Source: Phialocephala subalpina
Lineage: Eukaryota; Ascomycota; Leotiomycetes; Helotiales; Mollisiaceae
Assembly (NCBI GenBank): GCA_900073065.1
Contig: FJOG01000024.1
Span: 407,048-471,047, forward strand
Direction: 5' to 3'
DNA length: 64,000 nucleotides
Positions 12,078 through 20,890 of the stretch are shown piece by piece (positions within the stretch are counted from its first letter, which is position 1; each line of letters begins with the position of its first letter). The notes below the pieces were generated by a model. The model saw only the letters and a program-made list of their open reading frames with translations, was not told where the DNA came from and ran no database searches. A program made the position numbers and the translations under genes.

Positions 12078-12385
12078 TCAACCACATCGTTCAACCATCA
12101 ATAGCCTCCACAGAAATCATCGGCTTTCTTAACTTTCTCAGGCTCTCTTTAAACACCCTCAACGCGTTCGAAGAAAGGATGAAATCCTTCTTCTCACCCT
12201 AGCGTCCCTCTCTTGCGAACTCACCCCTGTGGCCCAAACCGCAACCAAGATTCCGCCCACGAGATTCGATGAATGAACTCAAAAGGTTGTAGTTTTTGCT
12301 ATCTTGAATGTACGTCCGTTAGTTTTGGCCCGTTCCGTGTTTCCATAAGCAGCCTGATCTTTTTTCTCCAAGGATTCAGCGGCTT

Positions 12386-13119
12386 CTATCTCAACCCATT
12401 GACCACGACACAAGCATCACTGTATAGATCCAAAAGAAATATCGTATATAACTTCAAGATTTTCGCTTCGAAAATCTCGTTGGGTTCCTCATTTTTAGCG
12501 GATGGCATGAGGCAGAATTTCCGGATCGCGTTACGGAGTCGAGGGTGTGATAAGGTGAGCTTTGCAAGATCCTTTGCAATGCTCTTCCAGACGTGCGCAG
12601 AGCTGTGGTGGAATGGTGTATAGGGATACCAAAGATACTTACGGGCATTTTCGGCGCGTGTCTTGTTCAATTTGCTAAAATCGATCATCGAGATCCCGCT
12701 ACACGAATCGGTAGATTGAAGTTTGTTCAGAGGATAATCTGAGAGAGGAGCGTGGATGCTCGTTAGATAGTCAGTGATTGCGAGGTCGAGCGCTGAAGAG
12801 AGTTCTGCGTCTTTGTCGTGAGGCTGGCTCAGCTAGATGTACTACTTAGGGTCAGACATCAACAGCTTGTCAGGAGGCCGACTTACTTTGTTTATTGGTA
12901 TCAAGACGAGTGCCCCATTTCTTGGTTCGAGCGACATAATTGAATTTGGTAGACTGAGACGGGGTGGCAGGTACTGAACTGAGTTGGAAGTTGAATATCC
13001 GGGAAGGAGCTTGGTCTCACATGCACAGCCTCACTTATCTCCAACGCATCAAACAGCGCCACAACACCAATCAGCAGCACAACTAAAAGACAAACGTTTG
13101 GTGGTACATTGAATTCCAT
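12386..13119 (-). pseudogene. Family-1 member (ii), probably truncated
   Basis: Tandem relative of the copy at 11.2-12.1 kb. A hydrophobic N-terminal segment begins at an ATG at 13119 (LLVVLLIGVVALFDALE). A helical block starts at 12823 (PHDKDAELSSALDLAI), followed by the core SIAKDLAKLTLSHPRLRNAI and a KLYTIFLLDLYSDA segment. A TAG at 12386 ends it early: sequence beyond the stop stays open for some 30 codons in the same frame. The splice before the core does not keep frame with the best sites. I read it as a decaying copy, though unusual exons cannot be excluded. Confidence 0.45.
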
Positions 13120-13549
13120 TGATGCATTTTGCTCGCCAAACGCCTGTAGAAAACCTCCGAGGTGCAATCTCGGCTCAGTCTGTATCCTGATCTATCCTAC
13201 TGCTCTTTCTAGTATATCCTAACCATCTAATAGCAAGGTTTAAGCTGCGCACTCTATCCTATGACGCTCTATCCTGGCGTGCGATCTATGTCATCTCGTT
13301 CTTCTGTCCATCTTCAGAGTTCATTGTTGAGGAAGTCCTCGATCGTGGCATGGGTACCAAATCAAAATCGCATGCAAAAGCAACGCTCAATCGCGAAAAC
13401 AACGATGGTATACATACCAAAACAATCTCCCTCGTCAGGAAGGACTTTGTCCGTGGTCTGCGCGCCGAGTCGATGATGGGTATTCGTTTTGTTCGTGGTA
13501 CACTGCTAAATGGGAAATCGTAGTCGTTGTCCTTGTCGTGATGAAACAT

Positions 13550-14790
13550 TTAGTCAATTTGGAGGTGGAAATACTCCGACTTCTTGCAAGCCTCGACGAT
13601 CTCAGCCGGGATCTCATGCTCTTTGTCGCTGACCACAATCTGACATTGCTGTCTAGCTAAAGTATGCTCGAGCGCGTAGCAAAGCAACTCGGCAATCTCC
13701 TCGTCTTCTCCAAGTCGGCCCAGCAGATTCAACTTCGTGAGAATGGGCGGCAAACCGACGGAATGGAGGCGAGGATGCCCGGATCCGATCAGCTGGTAGT
13801 CGCGAAGTGTGAGCGATTTCAGCACTTGGAATTCACGCAGCCGAAGGGCGTGCCTGGCGACCAAGGTGGGGAAATCAATGGTGATAACCTCAAGGGTTTG
13901 GCAGGCGGAGCTAAGCGCTGAGATGTAGTCTCCAATATCAAGAGGACTTTCCTCAAGCTCTGGAGACGGGTCGGCGACTTGTGTTATCGAGATTTTTTGC
14001 AAGGCTTCGGGATGAAGAAGGATATCAGAGAGTGCATCATCGTTGATGTCGCATTCCAGGAGATGCAATTCCTTCAGACCAGTGTTCTCAGGTCTCTCAA
14101 GACTGTCGAATCCGCGCGTATCCAACTTTGCGCGTCGGATTGTCAGAACCTCTAGAGTTGGGTGACTGAATATGTGAATGTTTTCTTGGAGATCCCAATA
14201 ACCGCCATCTTCGCGCTGATAGAACAGAGAGCCTGGTGCATGGTCAGCATTCCTTCCAAAAATGGATTCGGATATCACGTGAGGCGCAACTTACAAGTCT
14301 TCAAGCATGCAAGGTCGAAAGGGCCATTGAATAAATTGCCAATGCCATGAGCCAGTTTCTCTGGAACCGACACTTCCAGGTTCTCAAGATTGGACATCGT
14401 CGAGATCGTATGCGAAAAGTGATCGAACTTGAGGCGCTCAACAGGGCTTTCCGGAAGGGCCATGACCTCCGACAATTCCTCGCTGGGATACTCCAGTCGC
14501 ACCTCCTGAATCAGGGAACCGCGTCGCGGGCGTCGAGCCAGCGACTGTGAGAAAGATACATGATGCCGTGGGTGATCGAAAGCAACAGATTTGTGCAAGA
14601 TAGGGTCAGCAAGTTTATTCAGCTTCTTGCTGACAAGACATGCGCGGAAGAGGTCGCGCGCAGAGAGAGCTCCAAGGATTTGAATGAGGAGTTCATCAGG
14701 CAAGTTGCCGAGCGCGGGCGTCTTGTCGATGCTCATTGTGGAGGAGTGTGGGGATGGCGGGGTGATATCGAAGTTATTTGGAGATTTCAT
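13550..14790 (-). CDS. F-box protein with leucine-rich C-terminus
   Basis: Two exons, complement(13550..14232, 14295..14790), 392 residues; the 62-base intron starts GTAAGT and ends CAG. An F-box lies near the N-terminus (LGNLPDELLIQILGALS...LVSKKLNKLADPILHKS). It is followed by a long region of short leucine-rich segments (VERLKFDHF, LENLEVSVPE, LEVLTIRRAKL, LKELHLLECDI, LKSLTLRDYQL). This is the usual layout of fungal F-box/LRR proteins, which recruit substrates to SCF ubiquitin ligases through Skp1. The start could also be the ATG at 14736; I chose 14790 as the first ATG in the open frame. Substrate unknown. Confidence 0.85.
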
Positions 14791-14926
14791 GGGGCGACGA
14801 TTCTGGAATTTATCGAATTCCGGACCGCGCCACGTGAAACCGATACCTCGCCACGAATAGCGCCTGAGGCAGCAAGGTAAGACTCCAGCACGTGATGCTA
14901 AGTTTGTTTCCAAATACCGTGCCGCA

Positions 14927-15217
14927 TCAATCTATGCTATCGTCAAAAGTAGATGAGCGGATAGTCAAGTGTTGGCAGTCGGGATGACGTCGAACAAAGG
15001 ATGGTGGATGTTCTTTCAGTCCCTTGGACGATGCAAGAATCACTTCGGCTGGCTGAAAGGGGGCGGGCTCCAGCGCGGAAGTGGTACTCTTGTGGTATTT
15101 ACTGTTGTTACTTAACACAAGTGTATGATTTATAGAAGTTGATTTATCATCAAGATCGAGTTCAAATGAGTCCTTCAAGCATTGAATAATCGCTATGTTT
15201 GTCGCCGAATTAGTCAT
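14927..15217 (-). CDS. Small hypothetical open frame (96 residues)
   Basis: An ATG-started frame of 96 codons upstream of the F-box gene on the same strand. It is Ser/Pro-rich, with DLDDKSTS and FVRRHPDCQHLTIR. No domain, signal peptide or paralogue was recognised. It might be an exon of a larger unresolved gene or chance. Confidence 0.25.
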   Translation of the reverse strand: MTNSATNIAIIQCLKDSFELDLDDKSTSINHTLVLSNNSKYHKSTTSALEPAPFQPAEVILASSKGLKEHPPSFVRRHPDCQHLTIRSSTFDDSID

Positions 15218-15984
15218 CTAAGCAGAGGAATGGCTCGCTGCTCTACAGGGGTCACTCGCTAAGCATCCACAGGCTTCTCCTCGCTAATTTACAGGCCTCC
15301 TCTCACCGAATCTCAGTTAGCATTCCCTTATCAAAATCTGCCTCGTCATGCAAGCCAAGCATGTGCCAACAAGGCTGCGTGCAACTTCATGTGAGATATT
15401 CTTTTGTGGACCTCACTCAAGTGTATTCAGCTTCGACTTTTTTCTCTGTCTCAATTTCCAGCAAAAATCTTTGTTCCTCAACTTCCTCATATGGATTCAA
15501 TCACTTCCACGAGCAGGATCAACGGTGTCAGCCAAGATAAGCCACAAGAGGTAGGAGCCTGCTGTCATTACTTCCTCAGTGATATCTGATGACCCTCGCA
15601 GTACATCCTCTCCCATGTCCAAGAACAGAATCGCCTCGAGGAAGCCTTCGACGCAGCCATATCCCGCATCACCAATCTCGAAGCTCCAGGCTATGAGCCA
15701 CCAGTTTACCGTATAATTCCCACCCCAGAATTATTTTGTCCTGGCTCCGGACCGACTAAATCCAATAACTCCCCCTTGAGATTCTGGATTGCGGTTCAAG
15801 AAGTTGCAGGATTCATCCATCGAGATCCCGTTATTCGGGCTGCGACTCTCGAATTCGCCGGACTTTTGGACGAGGAATATCGGAAGAGCAACGAGCACAA
15901 GTTGTTTCATACCTTTGTCTCCAGCTTGTATGCAGAAGCCATTGTGCTTCTCGAATCTTATAACTACGGAGCGGAGCGTAGGTA

Positions 15985-17364
15985 CAGTCCCGACCCACTG
16001 CTATTTAGCGAGCAAAAAAACATCAGAATTCCAGCATTTTATTATTGCACTTAAATCCAAATAACTCAACAACTACTAATCCAAATACATTAAAACAACT
16101 ACTATATTAATCCTCGCAATCTCCTCTTCAATTTGAGCTACTAATCTCCTCAATCCATTAAGCACAGACCTCAATATTTTGTGTGCCACCCATCTGCTGC
16201 AATGCAAGCCTCAATCCGAGACGGCATACTCTCATATAAAACATCAAATAACTCTTTGTCCAATGTGTCCCATGCAGCTTGTAAACAAGACTCCAAGCGC
16301 TGTCTCGCATGCTCTGACTCTGATTTATCAGCTGCAACCTCTAAGAACATCTCAAAAACACGTGTTTTAAGAGCCCACCATATGTGCTCAATGGGGTTAA
16401 GATCTAGAGAGTATGGAGGCCAATTTAAGACAAGTGGGATGCCATGCTTAAAAAACCAAGCTTTGACTTTACCTGCTATGTGAATAGAAGCATTATCCTG
16501 CATGAATTCATAGCCTGGCTCCAAGTTCTCAAAAATTGGGCGTAGTTCAGCCTCTAAGACCTCTAAATAGCTCTCGGCAGAGTACCCATGCTTCTTCGAC
16601 TCAAAGTCTCGATCCATAATGTAAAGGTTGCTCCTCCCATAGTCCCAAAAGGCTCCCCAAACCATAACTTTCATGTTCTTATTTGTGCCATAAGTTTGTA
16701 CCATCTCCCGATCCCATTTCTGTGTAAGTGTGCGAAAGGCCCATTCGTCCCTTTTACCCCGCCCCCGCTCCACTGAACACTTATCACTCCATACCACCAT
16801 TCCCCATGTTTCCTTATTCCAATATCGATATGCGAGGCACCAAGCAAACCTTTTAGCTGCGTGAACTTCTGTGAGGTGTGGTCGGCGTTTGCAGTGCCAA
16901 TTGGTAATGCCATGTCTCTTGAGAATCCTTTTGATGGTAGAAGTCGAGCAAATGAGGGCGCAGGCGGTTTTAACTTGTTTGTAGGTGTCCTTTGGGTGTA
17001 GGCGTACATAGCGTAAGAGCATACGTTCTTCGGCCAAAGAGTAAGACTTTCTGCGAAGATCTTTTGGTAGAGTCGAACCTTCATGGCGTAAGTGGTCGAC
17101 AGAGAGGGTGTATCGAACGGTGGGAAGCCCGACATTTAGGCCTATTGCAATTTCGGTAGGACTAGAAGTAAAGAGGCGGCATCCTGCAATTTTACCGCGC
17201 ATATATGGAGTTAGATGCTATCCTTTGAGTCGATTCCTAGAGATCTCTCCCATAGGAGAACGTTGAGGTGGCATAATCGTGAGGTTTATGAAGAGAGGAG
17301 GAAACGCGTTTCCAAAAAAACGCGCTTTTACGCGTTTCGGCTAAGTAGGAGTGCACGGGCACTG
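15985..17364. mobile_element. Tc1/mariner-type DNA transposon, 1380 bp
   Basis: The element is bounded by TA at 15983-15984 and 17365-17366, the target duplication of this superfamily. The ends begin CAGTCCCG on the left and CAGTGCCCG on the right (reverse complement). They stay similar but imperfect for about 28 bp, both containing CACT and TTAGC. One intact minus-strand transposase frame fills the interior. The flanking gene becomes in-frame when the element is removed, which fixes the boundaries to the base. Confidence 0.92.
16171..17202 (-). CDS. Tc1/mariner-family transposase
   Basis: 343 residues from an ATG at 17202, no introns, no internal stops. The N-terminal half has helix-turn-helix character (TEIAIGLNVGLPTVRYTL and STSTIKRILKRHGI). 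The DDE catalytic domain is visible: first Asp in VVWSDKCSVERG, second Asp in FMQDNASIH, and the acidic partner in YSLDLNPIEHIW, 36 positions after the second Asp. The enzyme cuts and pastes the surrounding element at TA sites. Because the frame is open and both ends are present, the copy may be autonomous. Confidence 0.93.
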   Translation of the reverse strand: MRGKIAGCRLFTSSPTEIAIGLNVGLPTVRYTLSVDHLRHEGSTLPKDLRRKSYSLAEERMLLRYVRLHPKDTYKQVKTACALICSTSTIKRILKRHGITNWHCKRRPHLTEVHAAKRFAWCLAYRYWNKETWGMVVWSDKCSVERGRGKRDEWAFRTLTQKWDREMVQTYGTNKNMKVMVWGAFWDYGRSNLYIMDRDFESKKHGYSAESYLEVLEAELRPIFENLEPGYEFMQDNASIHIAGKVKAWFFKHGIPLVLNWPPYSLDLNPIEHIWWALKTRVFEMFLEVAADKSESEHARQRLESCLQAAWDTLDKELFDVLYESMPSRIEACIAADGWHTKY

Positions 17365-17988
17365 TATACCAAGCTGTCGGGAAAGTTGTCAAGGTTAGCA
17401 GGAACGGGAAAGTGGTCCACGAAGAATCCGAGATCTAAGCAGAAACAGTTGGAATTATTGAGGAAGTTGGATCAAGACCAGATATATATAAAGAGGAGTG
17501 ATTTTATGAAACCCATTCGGGGCGTTGAGTATTTAGATAAACGGACTAAGGGAAATAGTGGTGCGGATTGGCAAGGTGATAGGAAATGGCTGAAGGACTT
17601 CCCGAGATCTTCGAATGCGTTGAAGGAATTAAAGACTGAGTTGAAGAATTTGAAAGTGGAGAAGATAATCATCTATCCTGAAGCTTTAGAGAGTTGATAA
17701 AGAGAATACGGTAGCTTGTTGAAACGGAGAGTTTCGAGGCAGGTGAGTTACCTTCTCGCTTGTCTATGACACTTCGAAGTTTTCGAGTATCTGTTGAGCA
17801 TCAATAATTAAACCGATCACATCTAATATGTTTCTAGGGAAATCATCACCAAACTAAGTCCTCTTGACGAAAGGGCGTACCCTACCAAGGGATTTGTAAT
17901 TCTCTGCCGACCTCCTTCACGTGACTCGAACCACAAAGTCTCAAAGCCATTCGATCCTTCCTCGTTTCCACTCACCATATCAACCACC

Positions 17989-19038
17989 ATGTCTATCCCT
18001 AAACTACGCCGCATCTACCTCCGCAACGCCTCTAAACCTAACACCATCGAACTCTTAACCGAGCCCCTCCCAACCCTCACCCCAACCTCACTCCTCATCC
18101 GCATCCACTCCATCTCTCTCGAGTACCGCGACAAAAACATCCTCAGTACCACTAGCCCGTGGCCGGCCCACCCCATTGGAATCCCCTGCTCCGACCCCGC
18201 AGGCCAGATCATCTCCGTCGGCTGCTCCGTTTCTCGCTTCGTCATTAGAGACCGAGTGAGTACAATTTTCGATTAGAAAAATATCTATAGAAGGGAACAA
18301 GAGAGGGAATGGTTTAGCGGAGAAGTTTATGGTGCTTTAGGGAATTATTTAGTTGTTGATGGACAGAAGGTTGTCAAGATACCGGAATATCTGGGGTGGG
18401 AGGCGAGTTGTTTGCCTTGTGCAGGGGTTACGACGTGGAGTGGATTAGCTACGAATGGGGAGTTAGTGATGGGGAGGACGGTTTGATCGAAGGATCTGGT
18501 GGAGTGAGTTTGATGGCATTGAAACCACCGCTTACTGCTGGCTGCAAAGTGATCATCACTCCAGGCTCAGATGAGAAACTTGATAGAGTTCGGAAATTGC
18601 TGAGAGTAAAAATATTTTGACTATCAATTACAACACGACCACAGACTGGAAGTTGAAGTGTTGAGGTTAAATGGTGAGAGTGGAGTCGACATTGTGCTCG
18701 AAAATGGTGGTGCACCGTCTTTGATGAAGAGTATTGCTGCGACTGTAAAAGGAGGATTATCAGCCAAATTGGGTATCTTGGAAAAATAAGATCTGAAGGA
18801 TTTGGATGGCCTTCTTCATCTTTGATTGACAAAGCCATCACACTCCGGTATACCAGAACCCAGAAACCTCATTTGGTCTTGCTGACATATTCCCAGAGGA
18901 ATCAATGTCGGCTCTCGGTCAGACTTCGAAGCTCTGAACCGAGTGATAGAAGCCAATGAGATGAGGTTTAAGGACATCATCGATAGGAAGTTCCCATTCA
19001 GCCTGGTCGGAGAAGTGTTTAAGTATTTGAAGACGTAA
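17989..19038 (+). pseudogene. Broken zinc-type alcohol dehydrogenase / quinone-oxidoreductase-like gene
   Basis: The parts follow the order of an NADPH-dependent medium-chain dehydrogenase. The N-terminal GroES-like part starts at an ATG at 17989 and includes HPIGIPCSDPAGQIISVG. Then come NYLVVDGQKVVKIPEYLGWEAS and LPCAGVTTWSGLA. The nucleotide-binding LIEGSGGVSLMALK follows, then INYNTTTDWK, GVDIVLENGG and a C-terminal VGSRSDFEALNRVIEANEM. A GTGAGT intron begins near 18256. After it the frame changes at about 18483 (a single-base shift at the Rossmann motif), again near 18620 and again near 18650, with stops between. At least three lesions make this a pseudogene. Confidence 0.85.
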
Positions 19039-19481
19039 AAATACACATTGGAAAAGTAGTCATAGAGGTTCAAGGATGAAATGCGCAGCACGAAATCGGA
19101 AGAGGTGAGACGAGAGTACCTTGAAGACAGTAAGCGAGGCGGGGTATGGTCCTGCTTGAAGGACTTCCCAAGAAAGCCTCAAAAACAAATGCGAACCTTT
19201 AGACGAACGCCGGAATCTGTTTATTATTTGAAAAATTTCACGATGAATTTTGATTCCTTTGGCTATCCGAGTCTGCCTTGTCAGCACTGCGCAGGACTTG
19301 GCTCGGTGACCAATCGGCCTGTGAGTCCTGCACCAGGCATCCAACACGAGGCTGTGCCAAAACAGAACATCAAAAGATGCATTATTCCAGCCTCGTTTCT
19401 CGAAAATATTCAACATTAATTCAGAGAAAGCCAACTGTATAGACCCGACAGCGAGACAATTGGCGACAAAAATTGAAAGTG

Positions 19482-20249
19482 ATGAGGATGGCAGCTGAAC
19501 GTGGAGCGAAACGCCAATCGGCCTCAACAATGACAGAGGTATACATCCACCCCTTCTCCATTTCACACAAAACCTAACCAAACTTGCAGTCCCTATACAC
19601 AAAACCACATCAAAGCATCGAACTCACAGAAACCCACAGAGAAAACGAAAAGTTCACCTCCACTCTCCTCGCCCGCACCATCCGAGTCGGCGGCCCACAA
19701 TCAGGCCTCGTCTCATGGCCGCCCATCACCATCCAAGAAACACACTCACAAATGAAAGGCATCTTCCACTACGTCGCTGAATCAGTAGCAAGTCAAGTAT
19801 TACAGGATTCGGAAACACGAAAAGCTATTGAGGTGTTGATCGGCAACACCAATCCCGACTATTTCAACCGCGTCGTCCCACCAGTCTTTACGACATTCAT
19901 CGAGAACCTCGTCTTAGAAGCTAACTCCCTTCTCGAAATCGCAAAAAATCAGGAAGGATTACGAGGAAAAAGTCGTAGCTTCTTCGGAAGGATCCGGTAC
20001 TCGAAAGTAGAGAGGGAGCTGATGAATGAGCTTTCGAGATTCAAAGCGCAGAGGAGAAGTGTTGGTGAGTTGTTGGGTATGATCTGGGAACACCGAGCTC
20101 CAATATGGGATTTTCCCAAGCAAGATAATGAGGGGAGGAACTATTGGGCGAGTAACGTCGAGTGGGTGAGGGGGTCGAAGGCGATGGAGGGGTTGAAGAT
20201 TGAGTTGAGGGGGTTGAGGAAGGATTTTGTGGGTGTTGAAGCTGTTTGA
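19482..20249 (+). CDS. Family-1 member (iv), intact unknown protein
   Basis: join(19482..19538, 19590..20249), 238 residues; the 51-base intron sits at the same place and phase as in the element-split relative at 15.5 kb. The core is IFHYVAESVASQVLQDSETRKAI, followed by a helix with LVLEANSLLEIAKNQE. A basic stretch and a C-terminal helix ending ELRGLRKDF come next. No signal peptide or catalytic motif is seen. This is the only apparently undamaged copy of the family here, so it is the best reference for it. An ATG six bases further in (19488) is an equally good start. Confidence 0.7.
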
Positions 20250-20438
20250 TGACGGCAGAGAGTGCTGACAACTGTTGTGGATTTCTTTTTGTTGTATGAT
20301 TTCCATAATGATACCAAATTATTGAGCACTTTTATCGAAAATCGAATCTTCACTCCCTCCCTCCTTGCACCGTCCCGCAATCTTCTTCGTGGACAAAAAT
20401 GAAGTGGCTCAAGACAATCCAGGAGCATAACTTCATCC

Positions 20439-20747
20439 CTATCCCCTATCCCAATATCTCAACGCTGGATCTTGAAAGCTCAGATATTGGTCGATTTTCT
20501 CAAGTTCTTCGTTCAATGGTGTCGGTTCTTCGTTTGCCGACTGCCTCGACTCAATCTCACACTCAACCCACTCAACACCAGGATCCGATCGAATAATACC
20601 CAATAATTCACGGGTGACACCCGTCCCATAATATCCAACCCTCCCCTACTCCCCATCATCAACGAAGCTCACAACATGCGCCCCCAAATCCTCGCCAATA
20701 GCCCCAAAGATCTCCGCCTCATGCTCTTCATGGTAGTTGAACACAAC
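20439..20747 (-). pseudogene. C-terminal relic of a small fungal protein
   Basis: Minus-strand reading gives NYHEEHEAEIFGAIGEDLGA, a TAG near 20650, then GRVGYYGTGVTRELLGIIRS and DPGVEWVECE before a final stop. The pattern (aromatic, FxxH-like, AIGxDL, then IRxDPGVExVEC) resembles small propeptide-like proteins of fungi. It is also homologous in layout to the fragment at 24.75-25.2 kb. The N-terminal part is missing exactly where the CTCAG-rich block begins, and there is an in-frame stop, so this is a truncated relic. Confidence 0.45.
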
Positions 20748-20767
20748 TTTTTTTCTTCGTCCCAAGG

Positions 20768-20866
20768 TCGGTTAGTAAGCCTCGCCTCTTCTACTCAGGC
20801 GCTCGGCTCACCCTCAGCTCAATCAACTCACCCGAGCAACCTGAGCAACCTGAGCAACCTGAGCAA
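20768..20866. repeat. CTCAG-rich repeat block, left of the NLR gene
   Basis: Contains CGGTTAGT (20769), CTCAGGCGCT (20794), CTCACCCTC (20807) and then three exact copies of the 9-mer GAGCAACCT (20834-20860) plus a partial fourth. The first three blocks recur in the same order and near-identical spacing, inverted, at 48148-48191 inside the methyltransferase-bearing element. This marks both as termini of related sequences. Confidence 0.8.
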
Positions 20867-20890
20867 GATTTTTTCCTTTCCATTTTCTAG

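Larger units (their letters stand above)
15491..17697 (+). pseudogene. Family-1 member (iii), split by a Tc1/mariner element
   Basis: Exon 1 is 15491..15550 and exon 2 starts at 15602 after a 51-base intron. Exon 2 is interrupted at 15984 by the element at 15985-17364. If the element and one TA are removed, exon 2 continues in frame at 17367 and stops at 17697. That gives an uninterrupted frame of 257 residues (60 + 383 + 331 bases). The left half holds the family core FWIAVQEVAGFIHRDPVIRA; the right half ends in a Lys/Glu-rich helix like that of the intact copy at 19.5 kb. As it stands the gene is disrupted. The lack of any other lesion suggests a recent insertion. Function unknown. Confidence 0.8.

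Noticed and set aside
19060..19608. Minus-strand open frame of 182 codons
   Set aside because: No ATG at a sensible place, no domain, overlaps the first exon of the supported plus-strand gene at 19482 and looks like antisense sequence.
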